64,000 nucleotides of DNA, taken from contig NC_081414.1 in the NCBI RefSeq assembly GCF_030272615.1, positions 809,447,069 through 809,511,068 of the forward strand. The letters are read 5' to 3'. The notes beneath the pieces are model-generated. The model was given only the letters and a program-made list of their open reading frames with translations. It did not search any database and had not been told where the DNA came from. Shown here piece by piece: positions 21,867 through 33,990 of this stretch; the stretch's first letter is position 1; every line of letters starts with the position of its first letter. The position numbers and the translations under genes are program-made. This DNA is from Cryptomeria japonica (taxonomy: Eukaryota > Streptophyta > Pinopsida > Cupressales > Cupressaceae).

Positions 21867-23369
21867 TGTTATTGTAAGGATCTGGTTACTATTGAGAGGG
21901 GAGATGAATCAGTAATAAGAAATAAGCTGAAACTTTTCACCAATCTGCAAAATGCTTCACAAAACAATTCATAACCAGTATTGGTAGATGATTAAACAAT
22001 ATCCAAATCAGATTTACCAAAACATTACCAGTAGACACTTAAATGTTCATCATTAAGAAAATAGAGTAAAGAAATCAAATGCATAACTCAACAATCCATC
22101 CACAACATGAACACAATGATTTTTCACATGGAAACCCAAATGGGAAAAACCATGGTGGGAATTGGTACCCATAAAATATGCACTTTTTTGAAATGCGCCC
22201 TATTAGGAGCCTAGCCAGATTAGGAGCTTTACAACAATGCCCAATTAAGAGTAGACCTTTGAGTCACCTAGTCAAGGTATTTTACAACCTAGCTCTGTTA
22301 GGAGCTTTACCCTATTAGGAGTAACCTTGCTAGAATATTTAAACCCAAATTAATGAGCCACTCGGTGAAGGGATTTACAAGATCAGGCCTGTTAGGACGT
22401 ACCCGGTTAAGGGATTTTAATGATGTTGCAACCGTTAGGAAACAATAGATAAATGATCTGGACTTAGCACTTCATAGCTTGCTATTACAAATCCTTGTCA
22501 ACTCCAATCTGCTTCTCTCATGAATACATCTCAATCTGGTTCAGCACACACACACACTTCTATGATCACTGACACAATAAACCTTCTAAAACTTGACATA
22601 AATAGACTTTACAATTAGGTCAATTTCAAAACCCTAACTTACAATGAATCTACAACATAAATCATATCAGATCATTACAGATCATCATACAGATCATTAC
22701 AACAAATTTCAAGATAATTACAGTCATTGAATGATCATAACTCATCACCACACATCGATCTGATAAGTTGTCAAACCCTTAACACATTCCGCTAACAACT
22801 TCATTGCTTCCCAATAAATTCGATCCTTGAATGCACCAAAATATCATCTTATCTCTTCACACACATTTTGACACGTCATCATCATCTTATGAACATGAAA
22901 AGAATCACCATCAAACCATAAAACATCACCGATCAAAAGATCTTGATATCGGTTCTCAAACCCTAGCTGATTATACAATAGTCAATTACAAACATGACTT
23001 CTGGTTCTCCAAGCATGATTCGGTTGTAACCATAGACTCATTATGATGTCATAAGCATACATTCCAAACCGCAACACCTGACTCAACACGGATCACTGCC
23101 ACAACCATCTCCTTCTATGTTCCCTCTTATCGGTTCACTATCACTTGGCAGTATTGCTTTCCAACTCGATTCAATTCAATCCATTAATGGTTAGACTTAA
23201 CCAGTAGACTTAGATGAAAAACCAAGCATAAACAAATATGGACAAATATGGTTGCCATCAATGACAACACAAATAATAGATCATCAAGCATCATATCATA
23301 ATTATATTATCACCAACAATCCTTTACCAGCACACCATTATCTCTATTAGTTATGCCAACATGCCAACA
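21867..23369 (-). repeat. 3' LTR of copia-1
   Basis: 1,503 bp, TGTTATTG...GCCAACA on the + strand. It shares long blocks with 27770-28854 and 29921-30365, including repeated phrases around TTAGGAGC and AAGGGATTT. The frame at 22831-23046 lies in the LTR and is not a gene. Confidence 0.9.
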
Positions 23370-23370
23370 T

Positions 23371-23384
23371 TCTCCCCCTTTGGC
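23371..23384 (-). other. Polypurine tract of copia-1
   Basis: Minus strand reads GCCAAAGGGGGAGA one base before the 3' LTR. The same CCAAAGGGGGAGA word precedes the 3' LTRs of the two other copia-like elements in this window. Confidence 0.85.
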
Positions 23385-23775
23385 ATTGATAGCAACACCA
23401 AAATCTCATCATGAAACCTATTATGTCTGATGCACATCAGTGTCCAGTCATTAGTTCTTCTCCTTTTCTCTTTATTTCTCTTCTCCCCCTATCATATTTC
23501 TTCTCCCCCTTTGACAGCAATTCCAAAGGTGCAAAGGCATCTTTTGTCATCATCCCAGCTTCTCACCCTGAGGAGTAGCTCACTTCTCATCAATCCACAG
23601 TGAAAGATATTTAGTGATTCCACTAGATTGATGCTTCCATATCTTCGTAGTTGACCTTGGGTAGTGGTATAACCCTTAACTTACCTCTGACATATTCAAA
23701 GGTAGCCTTAGGTAATGTCTTAGTAAATATATTTGCCAACTACTCTTTACTTGATACATGTTCCAATCTCACTTT

Positions 23776-24392
23776 CTATTCCTGCACCCTTTCTCTCAGA
23801 AAGTGATACTTCAACTCAATATGTTTAGTCCTTGCATGCAGTATTGGGTTCTTTGAAATGTTTATAGCACTAATTTTATCACAATGTATGATCACCGGTT
23901 TTATCATATCTTTCTTGAATCCTTCCAAGACATGTCTCATCCATATAGCTTGTGTACAATTCATTGATGCAACTTCATAATTTGCTTCTTCTATAGATTG
24001 AGATATACAAGTATATTTCCTACTAGTCCAAGCTAGCTTTTCTGGTCATCTACATTCCCTGCCCAATCAGCATTAGTGAATACCTGCAAGGAAAATCTGT
24101 ATGGATACCATAATCCATAATCAACTGTCCCTCTAAGATACTTGAATATCCTCTTCACTGTTGTAATATGTGTCTCCTTAGGGCTCTTCTGAAATCTTGC
24201 TACTAAACCAACTACATGGGCAATATCTGGTCTACTATGAACAACATAATAAAATTTCCCAATCATGGACATGTATTCCTTCTCATACACTAAGGGTGAA
24301 TCGTCTTCTTTTAACAATCTACAACTGGTAACCATAGGTGTTCCAATCGGTTTATAGTCTTCCATTTCAAAGGTCTTTAACACTTCCTTCAC
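23776..24392 (-). pseudogene. copia-1 RNase H and end of RT, broken
   Basis: Frame 24392-24033 begins MKEVLKTFEMEDYKPIGTPM and continues with YVVHSRPDIAHVVGLVARF and RIFKYLRGTVDYGLWYP, the connection between copia RT and RNase H, ending in FTNADWAGNVDDQKS with the first RNase H Asp. After a stop the end of RNase H follows (23964-23776): IWMRHVLEGF, IIHCDKISAINISKNP and ARTKHIELKYHFLRE. RNase H degrades template RNA. The middle part with the catalytic Glu lies in the stop-containing gap. Confidence 0.88.
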
Positions 24393-24405
24393 ATACTTGG
24401 ACTAA

Positions 24406-25172
24406 ATGGTAAAAATACTACCTTTCAGCTATTGGACCTACAAACCAATGAAAAAATTTATCTCACCTATAAGAGACATCTCAAGTTCTTTCTTCATCTC
24501 ATCTGCAAAATTCATACTCATATCATCATTTCCTTCAAATATGATGTCATCAACAAATACTTCTGCAATCAACATCTTGTCTCCTTCAGTCGTCACATAT
24601 ATATTGTTGTCCTCACTGGTTCTCTAAAATCCTATCTTTATCAGATATGCATGAAGTCTTTCAAACCATGCCCTTGTTGCTTGCTTCAATCCATACAATG
24701 CCTTATGCAATTTACATACCATATCCTTATCTTTTGACAGTGCAAACTCATCTGGTTGTTCAATATACACCTCTTCTTCAAGAATATCATTTAGAAATGT
24801 TTACTTTACATCCATTTGATAGACTTTAAAACCTTTAAAAGTTGCAAATGCAAGTAGCATTCTAACTCCTTCAAGCCTAGCAACTGGTGCAAAGGTCTCT
24901 CCATAATCTTCACCTTCTTCTTGCGCATGCCCTTTGCATACTCATCTTTCATTGTTTCTAACAACTTCACCATCTCCACTAAGGTTGTTTCTATATACCC
25001 ATTTTTTACCAATCACATTTTTATCATCAAGTCTAGGAACAAGTGACCAAGTGTTGTTTTTCTCGATCTGATCAAGTTCTTCATTCATTGCATTTAACCA
25101 GTCATCATCCTTAAGAGCTTCTTTAATTATCTTTAATTCAACTATAGAAATCAGACAAGAGCTTTCTCTCAT
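24406..25172 (-). pseudogene. copia-1 reverse transcriptase, broken
   Basis: The start of the domain is in frame 25172-24942: ALKDDDWLNAMNEELDQIEK, NTWSLVPR, NVIGKKWVYRNN. The rest is spread over other frames, and the catalytic FVDDIIF can be read on the minus strand near 24558-24538. Plus-strand frames at 24406-24829 are shadows of this region. Several frameshifts and stops prevent a continuous reading. Confidence 0.85.
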
Positions 25173-25214
25173 TTTCCTTCTAGTTTGTACTCTAGCATTC
25201 TTGTCACCTATTAT

Positions 25215-26323
25215 CTAGTCTTCAAAATTATTTAACCTTACGTACCTAGGTATTACATGTTCTGATGCAATAACCTCTTCTTGTTCTTCATCTTCTTCAT
25301 CTACCGGTTGACGATCTTCATCTACACTATTCTTCTCAACATCTGTTTGTACATCCAGTTCAATAAACATAATTTTTTGTTCATCATCTGTTGGATCAGA
25401 TTTGCTGGTATCATCAGGTTTATCAGAGTACTCATTAACTTTTACATTGACACTCTCCACAATCTTTTTTATCCTTTTGTTAAAATACTTGAAATCTTTT
25501 CTCTTAGTAGAGTAGATAAGAAATGTTCCTTCATCACTCTTAGCATAAAATTTACTAGTATAATCATCTCTTTTTATAAAACATTTTCTTCTAAAAACTT
25601 TGAAATAACTGATATTAAGAGTTTTACCATACCATAGCTCATAAGGTTTTTTATGATTACCTTTCTTAACAAGTACCTAGTTCAATGTGTAAACAACAAT
25701 ATTGACTGCTTCGCTCCAAAACATCTTAGGTACATCTCCCTATAACAACATAGTCCTTGCTACTTCAACAATAGTTTTTTTTCTCCTTTCTGCAATTCTA
25801 TTCTACTATGATGCCCTTGGAGTAGATAACTACCTCTTTATTCCATTTTCATCACAATATCCCACAAACTCATCTGATGTAAACTCTCCACCTCGGTCAG
25901 ATCTCAGGCACTTAAGATTCTTACCGGTTTCCTTTTCTACTAAGGCCTTGAATGCCTTGAACTTACTAAAAGCTTCTAACTTTTCCTTTAGAAAAGTAAC
26001 CCACATCATTCTAGAAAATCATCAATAAATATCATGAAATACATGTCACCATAAAAAATTCTAGTCCTCATAGGACCACATAAGTTAGTGTGCACCAAAT
26101 CTAGAATATGCTCAGAAGAAAAGGATTTTCTCTTAAAAGAAGATGTAGTCATCTTACCCAACTGACATTCTTTACACATCACATTGTCTGGTTTAACAAG
26201 TTGTGGCATACCTCTCACCATACTAGATTTTCTGACCTTAACCACATTATCAAAGTTCACATGATAAAACCTTCTATGCCATAACCAGCTATCTTCAACC
26301 TTAGCAACCAAACAATTGTTCAC
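25215..26323 (-). pseudogene. copia-1 integrase, broken
   Basis: Frame 26323-26006 covers the pre-integrase zinc motif (WLWHRRFYHVNF ... CKECQLGK) and the start of the catalytic core (LDLVHTNLCGP, where the first catalytic Asp of HTDLCGP has become Asn). The core continues to about 25600 in several frames. Frame 25460-25215 is the acidic integrase tail before RT. Plus-strand frames here (25281-26028) are shadows. Confidence 0.85.
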
Positions 26324-26428
26324 ATTAGCATTTTGATGGAATAAGTTACCTTTAGTTTTCTTACCAGTAGTAATTAATTCTCCTTTGCATCCTAAGATCC
26401 TGCAAACTCCATTATTAAACTCAAGATG

Positions 26429-26650
26429 CTAACCTTTGTCATTCAACTGACCAACACTCAACAAGTTATGTTTTAAACCTTCAACCCAAAATACATCAAC
26501 ACCATTACTTGTACCTTTCAAAGAGATAGAACCTTTACCTTTTACCATACAAGGTGAATTGTTTCCAAATCTTACTACATCGCCATCAAATTCTTTAAGA
26601 GAAATAAACTTGTTCTTATCACCAGTCATGTGGTGTGAGCAACCACTATC
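26429..26650 (-). pseudogene. copia-1 protease
   Basis: A copia-type aspartic protease fragment: just upstream of the frame the minus strand gives a DSG-type loop (WIIDSGCSHHMTGDKNKF), followed by VVRFGNNSPCMVKGKGSI and the LKHNLLSVGQL block that marks the end of copia proteases. It is separated from integrase by a stop at 26429. Confidence 0.85.
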
Positions 26651-26685
26651 AATAATCCATTCATCACTATTGTCAATGTGAGATA

Positions 26686-27548
26686 CTAAAGCCTTCTTAT
26701 CAGACAGATCTTCCTTAACAGCAACAAAAAAATCTCCTCATTGTCTTCATCCTTAGATTCCTCATCAGTAGCACCTTCATCAACTACAACATAACAACGT
26801 TTATTTCCTTTTCCCTTATATGTTCTAAACTTTTCCTTTTGATCATTATTATGACAATGTGCAGCAATATGTCCTATCTTGTTAGAAGATAAAAATTTGA
26901 GAGGCAACTTACCTTTGTATTCACCAGTGCCCCTAGGAAGTCCTTTCGCCAATAGAGCTTCAAATTTTATTAGATTACCTTCATCATCCACATCAGCTTT
27001 CCAATATGACTTGACCTGCATTCATGACTATGACAAACACATTTTCCTTTTCTAACCGGTACACTAGATAAAAATGCTTTAAAAGTGGATTTTGTCTTAG
27101 GTACATTGTTATCAAAACTATTTAACTCAAAAGTAGTGAGCTTACCAATCAAAGAATCAACAGTAACCTTATCCTTAGTAACTAACCTCAACTCTTGAAT
27201 AGCATACACTCTAATTTCATAGGAAGGTAATAGAGTTCTTAGCATCTTACTCGCAAGAGTGTCTTCTTCTATAGTACCACCAACACTTTTGATTCCACTG
27301 ACAATCTCTTCAATCCTTTTCCCATACTGAGTAATATTTTCACCTTCCATAATACTCATATCATTAAACTTTCCTCTACGACTCTCTTCTTTATCATTTT
27401 GAACATGCTTATCACCACCATATATTAATTCTAACTTATCCCAAACTTGAAAAGTAGACTCTAAACCATGGACATCAATATATTCAGTATCAAATAGTGT
27501 ACTTGCAATGGCTTCTAGTGCTTGAATGTTTTCTTGTTGCTCCTTCAA
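26686..27548 (-). pseudogene. copia-1 gag, broken
   Basis: Frame 27548-26970 has the UBN2/gag pattern of copia elements: EAIASTLFDTEY, STFQVWDKLELIYGG, MEGENITQYGKRIEEIV, EDTLASKMLRTLLPSYE and DSLIGKLTTFEL. The end (27021-26686) carries a degenerate zinc knuckle, SSNKIGHIAAHC, with both leading Cys lost. The N-terminal part of gag nearer the PBS (27549-27755) contains stops. Confidence 0.85.
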
Positions 27549-27755
27549 CTGATCTGCAATCAGAGGACCGATAGGAGGTACATATTGAGTAATAACATGT
27601 TGCGAAAACTAATCACCAATACCTTTGATGTAAATCTTCATTCTATCACTCCATATTTGGTAGTTGTCCTTAGTGAATTTGGGACCCTCTTTCTTCATCA
27701 TCTTCCTCAGATCTTTTCCTTAAGCGGTTAAGCTTCTGAAAAAAGAGGACCAAAT

Positions 27756-27767
27756 GCTCTAATACCA
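27756..27767 (-). other. Primer binding site of copia-1
   Basis: Minus strand reads TGGTATTAGAGC, the initiator-Met tRNA primer site TGGTATCAGAGC with one C-to-T change, two bases from the LTR. Confidence 0.88.
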
Positions 27768-27769
27768 AT

Positions 27770-30365
27770 TATTATTGTGAGGATTTGGTTATTACTGAGT
27801 GGGGGGATGAATCAGTAATAAGAAATTAATTGAAACTTTTCACCAATCTACAAAATACTTCACAAAATAGTTCATAACCAGTACTGGTAGCTGATTAAAC
27901 AATCTCCAAGTCAGATTTACCAAAACATTAAAACTATCAACTTAAGTGTTCATCATTAAGAAAATATAGTAAAGATATCAAATGCATAACTCAAAAATCC
28001 ATCCACAACATGAACACAAGGATTTTTCACGTGGAAACAAAAATGGGAAAAACAACGGTGGGAATTGTTACTTACAAAATATGCACTCTTTCAGAATGTG
28101 CCCTGTTAGGAGCCTAACCCGATTAGGAGCTTACAACAATGCTTGACTAACAAAAGACTTTTTTAGGAGTCACTCGGCCAAGGGATTTTACAACTTAGCT
28201 CTATTAAGAGCTTTACCCTATTAGGAGTAACCTCACTAGATGATTTAAACCCAAATTAATAAGCCACCTAGCGAAGTGATTTACGAGATCAGGCATGTTA
28301 TGACCTACCCAGTTAAGGGATTTTAATGTTGTTGCAACTGCTAGGAAGTAACAGATAAATGATCTAGACTCAGCACTTAACAGCTTGCTATTACAGATCC
28401 TTGTCATCTCCAATCTTCTTCTCTCATGCAGATATCTCAATCTGGTTCGGCACACACACACTTCTCTGATCACCAACACAATAAACCTTCTGAAACTCGA
28501 CCTAAATAGACTTTACAATTAGGTCAGTTACAAAACCCTAACTTACAATGAATTTGCATCATAGATCATATCAGATCATTACAAATCATTACAGATCATT
28601 ACAAACAATTTCAAGACAATTATAGTCGTTGAACAATCATAACTCATCACCGCACATCGATCTGATAAGTTGTCAAACCCTTAACACATTCTACTAAGCA
28701 CTTCACTGATTCCCAAGAAATTTGATCCTTGAACATGACAAAACAACATCTTATCTCTTCACATGGATTCTAACATGTCATCGTCAACTTATGAATATGA
28801 AAAGAATCACCGCCAAACCATAAAACATTACTGGTCAAAAGATTTTGATACTGGTGTTGGTATTTTGGTATGGTTTTGTCATTGATGTCAACACCTACTA
28901 AACTCTTATCAACTCTGGCACTTTGGAGAATCAGCAACATTCACCGGCAAGCAAATGACTCATGCACAATCACCGGTATCTGGTACATCGACAAGATATA
29001 ATGATCACTGACACTTGGAAAGATATGGAAAACACTTGGTAATGTCGATGACATCGTTTTGACATCTTGTCCTCAAGTTTTGTTTATTGGTATATTCATA
29101 TTTGCATATTTGTTGTTACCGGCAAATAGGTCTAGGGTTGCACCGGCAGGTTTATCTTTTCTAGATCAGCACGACATGCTATGGAGATGATTAATTATTG
29201 TTGTAAATGCATTAAGCTGATATGTTCAATCGGTTATTGCATCAGATATTATATTGTTTGTAAAATGTTTTTATTGTAATATCTTGTAGAGCCAACCTAC
29301 TAAAATTGGTCTTAGGTTATGGTATAAATGTAAGATCTTATTTGTAAGATCAAGTGTGGAATGCATAAAAGGATTGTGTGAAGGTATATGCGAGAATAAG
29401 CAGAGCTATACATGTAGACATCATTTGAAGATTGAAGGAGGGTTTTTGTGAAGACAATCAGAACTACACCAGTACTGAATCCAGCATATCAAGATGCTAT
29501 TTTGTGCGGTACATTCTTATTGGATTTAACCATCCAACTATAGTCAGTGTGACTCCCATTTTGTGATTGAGCAGTGAGCTCTAGGCGGTTGGCCTTTCTG
29601 CATGTGCAGACCCCATTTATGTACACTTACTATCTGCAGCAGTATCATCCGATTGTGGGTAAGGTTTCGCACCATGGTTTTTCCCCTTATAGGGTTTCCA
29701 CATACAAATATTGGTGTTATGTGTTGTGGATGACTTTCTATTTATGTTTCATGCACTAATCCTTACTGGTATAGCAATTAACTATTAAAACTATCTACCG
29801 ACATATTTAACTAGTTTACAGGTATTAAGCATTAAGTTGGTTAAGTTGTCTTTGGTTTCAATTTATTTGACAATTGATTCAACCCCCCCCCCCCCTCTCA
29901 GTTGTCTCCGGGACCTAACAACCGGTTCTCAAACCCTATTTGATTATACAACACTCAATTACAAACATGACTTCCCATTCTCGAAACATGATGTGGTTGT
30001 AACCATAGACTCATTATGATGTCATAAGCATACATTCCAAACCGCAACACCTGACTCAACACAGATCACTGCTACAACTATCTCCTTTGTTCTTTCTTAC
30101 CGATTCACTATCACTTATCAGTATTTCTTTCCAACTAAAGTCAATTCAGTCTATTACTAGTTAGACTTAACCAGTAGACTTAGATGACATTCCAAGCATA
30201 AAAAAAACATGGACAAATATGGTTTCCATCAATGACAACACAAATAACTGATCATCAAGCATCATATCATAATTATATCATCACGAACAATCCATCAATA
30301 TATCATCACCAACAGTCCTTTACCAGTACACCATCATCTCTATCATTTATGCACACATGTCAACA
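27770..30365 (-). repeat. 5' LTR of copia-1, interrupted by a solo LTR
   Basis: The LTR is in two pieces (27770-28854, 29921-30365). Joined, their length fits the 1,503-bp partner. The first bases read TATTATTG where the other LTR has TGTTATTG, so the terminal TG is mutated. Confidence 0.9.
28855..29920 (+). mobile_element. Solo LTR of another copia family, nested in copia-1
   Basis: 1,066 bp running from TGTTGGTATTTTGG to GGGACCTAACA, bounded by ACTGG (28850-28854) and ACCGG (29921-29925), a target duplication with one transition. It matches the LTR at 43296-44350 over its whole length, including the poly-C stretch near its end. Solo LTRs form by recombination between the two LTRs of a full element. 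It inserted after copia-1. Confidence 0.92.
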
Positions 30366-30757
30366 ATACATAGTTCTTCTTTATGCTTATGCTTCTTGTT
30401 GTTAATGTTGAAGTGATAGTTTAGCTTCATCAAGTTTTTTATGACTTATTTTCTTTCTCTATTTATTGTGTTTGGAATACCTCACACATTTAATATGTGA
30501 TTCCTCAACATGTCGGCTATTGGTGCTCAACAATTTTAGATGCATGGTTTATTTTAATGCTTTAATATATTGATATCCATAACAGTATTCATGTATGGAT
30601 TAAATTTGAATATAATTTTATATTTTTTAGTACATGAAGTTATATTCTTATATGATGATGTACCTATTTGGGTGTTTATGATATATTGTTCTTTGACTAT
30701 ATATACATTGAGTAGGTATCACTAACATGTGTTTTGAAGGCCAATAAAATCAACCGA
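30366..30757. other. Short AT-rich spacer
   Basis: No gene seen. TATATATAC at about 30698 lies 60 bases before the start codon of the following ORF and could be its TATA box. Confidence 0.4.
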
Positions 30758-31845
30758 ATGCAGCTCTCTGTTGATTCGGAAGAAGAAATGTCTGATTCTG
30801 ATTTCTCAGAGGAGGAGGATTCAGATAATGATTCCTCGACTGATAATGAGGAAATATCTGACGACTTAGAGTATGAGAGGAGCAAGAAGAGGAAATCAAG
30901 ACCCTCTTCTTCTAAGAGCAAAAAACCCCAAAGCAAACCCTTGATTAGTATTTCTTTGGAAGAAGAGGACTCTGATTTCCCTAAGGAGAAGAAGAACCCT
31001 AAGGGAGTGCTAAAGGAAAAAAGTAAGAACCAAGCCCAACCCAGGAAGAAGCAAAAGAAAATAGAGGAGACTGGCAAAGATCCGGAGGAGATAGGCAAGG
31101 AACCGGAAGAGGACAAGCAAACAAGAACCCTAGAAGCTGAACAAAGCCTGGAGATGGAGACTATGGAGGAGACCCTTAGGGCCACCGACACTATTTCTGC
31201 CCTCCATATCGCTAAAGATGAACAGATAACCCCTGGTAAAGTTACTCCTTCTCCTGGTCCTCACCCCAAGACCTTGAAGGGTTTTATGAAAACCATTGAA
31301 TGGCTTATTGATGGGAATAAGAATATTGTGGATGAATACAAAAAACTCTGCAACAGAGTCATGATCCTAGAGACCATTAACATTGGAGAGGGGAACACGA
31401 TGGCTGATTATATCGCAGATCTAAAGAACACAATTTCCAAAGCGTAAGACATCAGAGATGCCTTAAATCCCCGGTTTGAGAAAATTGAAAAGGAGATACA
31501 GGATAGAAAAACCCTGGAGGAAACTAGCGAAAAAACGCTCTCGGATACAGTTGCCAAAGTGGACAAGATAGAGGAGTGCCTCAAGAACATTGCGGAGCAG
31601 AGTCTCAACATTCTGAAAATCTCAGCCAACAACACCCATACCCTCATCAGCAAGCTTGATGATGAAAAGGAAACCCAGGAAATTGACCTGGATGCAGAAG
31701 GAACTGGGGAAGCCCAAGGTGCACCCATGGAAAGAGGAAGGAAAAGAAAGTGAATAAGGACCTGGAGGAGCTAAAAGTAGTTGGGGCAACCTATGATGAG
31801 CTCATGACTAAGGCAGAGGATCTGCTGAAGAAAATTACTATGTAG
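30758..31845 (+). pseudogene. Unrecognised acidic/lysine-rich coiled-coil protein, broken
   Basis: Reading starts MQLSVDSEEEMSDSDFSEEE and runs to 31447 (TAA), continues in the same frame to 31753, and after a one-base shift ends at the TAG at 31845. Overall about 360 residues. The first 50 residues are Ser/Asp/Glu-rich, then comes a basic stretch (KKRKSRPSSSKSKKPQSK), alternating Lys/Glu segments and a helical part (FEKIEKEIQDRK, KVDKIEECLKNIAEQ). The N-terminal part looks like a nuclear, disordered protein. The TAA at 31445 probably arose from a Gln codon. No family was recognised. The 3' sequence GGTTTCGGGTCCTTAAAACC resembles LINE tails, so ORF1-like origin is possible but unproven. Confidence 0.5.
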
Positions 31846-33000
31846 TGTCTCCTTGGGTTCTTTGCTGTTTTTTGTTGTTTAGCTGTTTTTTTTGTTCGCT
31901 GGTTTTTTGACCAATCGCTTTGTATGTGGACTCTATTTTCTTAGCTTTCTATTTAACTATGTTGTTATGGTTTCGGGTCCTTAAAACCTATTTTTCAATC
32001 AATCAGAACATGTGTTTTGAGTGGTTACATGTACAAGATTATTTCTCCACCTAGCTCTATAGCTCTAAGTTATTTCCCCAATGGTGGTTGTATTATGTCA
32101 CATCATTGGTCATTATTTGATTTACCCTAAGCATTGTACTTGATTCAAATGTGAGTCATTATTATGTTTACCCTATGTTGACCAAGAACTAATTGTGGAG
32201 TAATTTTAAAACTTATAATTATTGAGAATTCCCCATTGAATGCACGATTTAAGGTTGTATTTTCATAAATAAATTGAGTAGTGTGAACATATGGAATTAA
32301 ATCATAGATATAGTACTGAATATCAAGTAGTAGTATATTTAAATATCTTAATTACTTTGGGTGAAAAATGGGGGTTAAACATATTTAATTGATTTAATAA
32401 ATTTAAAAATACATTATTTTATTTGAAAATGAAATTACTCAAAAAGGTAAATTATATTGGTATTTTCATTGTTTTGTTCTTGGAGATGGATTTTGGCTCT
32501 CCAAAAATCCTCTTGTAAAAAAATCAAATTGGGATTGCATTTATGGGTCAAATTGAGTGGGATTTAAAGAAATGGAATAAGATTGGGTATGTGATCATGT
32601 GTGGGAGTAGAATCTTCCTCCTTCATGCAATCTATGAAGCTTTGTCAATTTGTTTGGATTACTAAAATTGAGGTAATTTCCTCATTTAATTTTTTATTCC
32701 TCTTGTTTTCGTTCTTAAATAAATTGAATAATATTAGGGAAAGTAACTTAAATGCATTTAAAACATTTAAAAGTGTTTGAAATGATTCTCCCACCCAAGT
32801 TCAAAGTGTTTGATTTTTCCTCTATCATGAATTTTGCTGCTCCTAAGTAAATGTGTGGTGTAGGGGTGGTTGGTTCCTTTCCTCCTGCTAGTATGAGTGG
32901 TGTTAGGTTAGGTTCTAGAGCTACTCTTTCTTCCTTTGTGTGCCCTACCAAATGCCTTATGTTGTTGTTGTTCCTGATTAGGTCATCCCTCTCCTAGCTA
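31846..33000. other. AT-rich spacer
   Basis: No supportable gene. T-rich sequence directly after the coiled-coil ORF may be its 3' untranslated region. From about 32950 the plus strand begins to resemble the DUF4283 relic. Confidence 0.4.
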
Positions 33001-33240
33001 TTGGCTCTAGTATGGTTGTTTGTGTTAAAGTTGGGGCAACTTATGTTCCTTTGTCTTCTAATTGTATCCATCAGAGTTTTGCTTAGATTGTTGGGTCTAT
33101 TTCTCATCCTCTCCCATGTGTTGAATTCCCCTAGTGGTGGTTTGTGGCTAGGATGTAGTGCAGAATCAAGACTTCTAACTTCATGTGAATTTGATCTATA
33201 GATTCTCTAGTCTTTGGACCTCTCTTTCAGATCTCCTTAG

Positions 33241-33990
33241 TTGGGTTGTGAGTTCTTGATAGCCCTCAAAACTGGTAACATCAAAAAATTTCCCTATGCT
33301 AAAGTTTTTTTCATTTCTTCCTTTACTTCTAAGGAGAATAGGTATTTGATTTTGGGGAACTTGTAGGATTGGGTAGAGAATACTCTTTCCCTAAAGCCTT
33401 ATACTAATTCCTTCAACCCCCTTACTAAACCACTTAATATGCATCTAGTATGGGTGTAGCTTCCAAATTTCGCTCTCTAATTTTGGGAGATGTCATGTTA
33501 TGAAGTTATTGGAAACTCTATTGGAAATTTCTTAAAGGTTGATGCATCCACTTCCTTCATGCCACATTCTACATTTTCTCTTTTTTTGGTGGAAATTGTT
33601 CTCTCCTTGCCTCTTTATGGAGACATGGTTTTTATGGTTGGGGACAAGCCTAGGTCTCAACCATTGTATTATGAAGGTATCCTTTTTCATTGTTGTCATT
33701 GTTTCACTACTGACAATCTTTCCTTATACTATTATAGTAGGCATCGACTAGGCCTTGCTTCTTGGTGGTTGAATGCTATTGATTATGATTTGACAATTGA
33801 GGATCCTATCTCTTCAAAGGATGTCACTTCTTAGGATTTATATGGGATATCCTCTAGGATGGCTTTTTCTCAACTTGAGATTCTTGTGGTTGTTTCCCCT
33901 CATGTGAGTTATCTTCTTGCTTTTATGTCAATCACTACTATTTTTTCTTCTTTGGTAGATGTGGATCATCTATCACCTCATCCTCCTATC
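33241..33990 (+). pseudogene. DUF4283-type protein relic, left copy
   Basis: With stops ignored, the plus strand shows the DUF4283 pattern in order: LKTGNIKKFPYAKVFF, WVENTLSLKPYTNSFNPL, HLVWV-stop-LPNFAL, VIGNSIGNFLKVDAST, then LPLYGDMVFMVGDKPRSQPL and YEGILFHCCHCF, where a zf-CCHC_4 knuckle normally follows. DUF4283 with this knuckle is found in plant LINE-type ORF1 and related proteins. The longest open part is 33490-33834. At least four stops are present, and the final His/Cys of the knuckle are lost. The sequence is cut at 33990 by the LTR, and its continuation appears after 44806. Confidence 0.75.

Larger units (their letters stand above)
21867..30365 (-). mobile_element. Ty1/copia LTR retrotransposon (copia-1), degenerate, with nested solo LTR
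   Basis: Minus-strand element flanked by the perfect duplication ATACA (21862-21866 and 30366-30370). The LTRs are 21867-23369 and 27770-30365; the second is longer because a 1,066-bp solo LTR sits inside it. Internal order in element sense: PBS, gag, protease, integrase, RT, RNase H, PPT, which is the copia order (integrase before RT). The LTRs are visibly more diverged than those of the gypsy element and every domain is broken, so this is an old insertion. Confidence 0.93.

Noticed and set aside
24406-26028. Plus-strand frames over copia-1
   Set aside because: Shadows of minus-strand RT and integrase, which have clear motifs.
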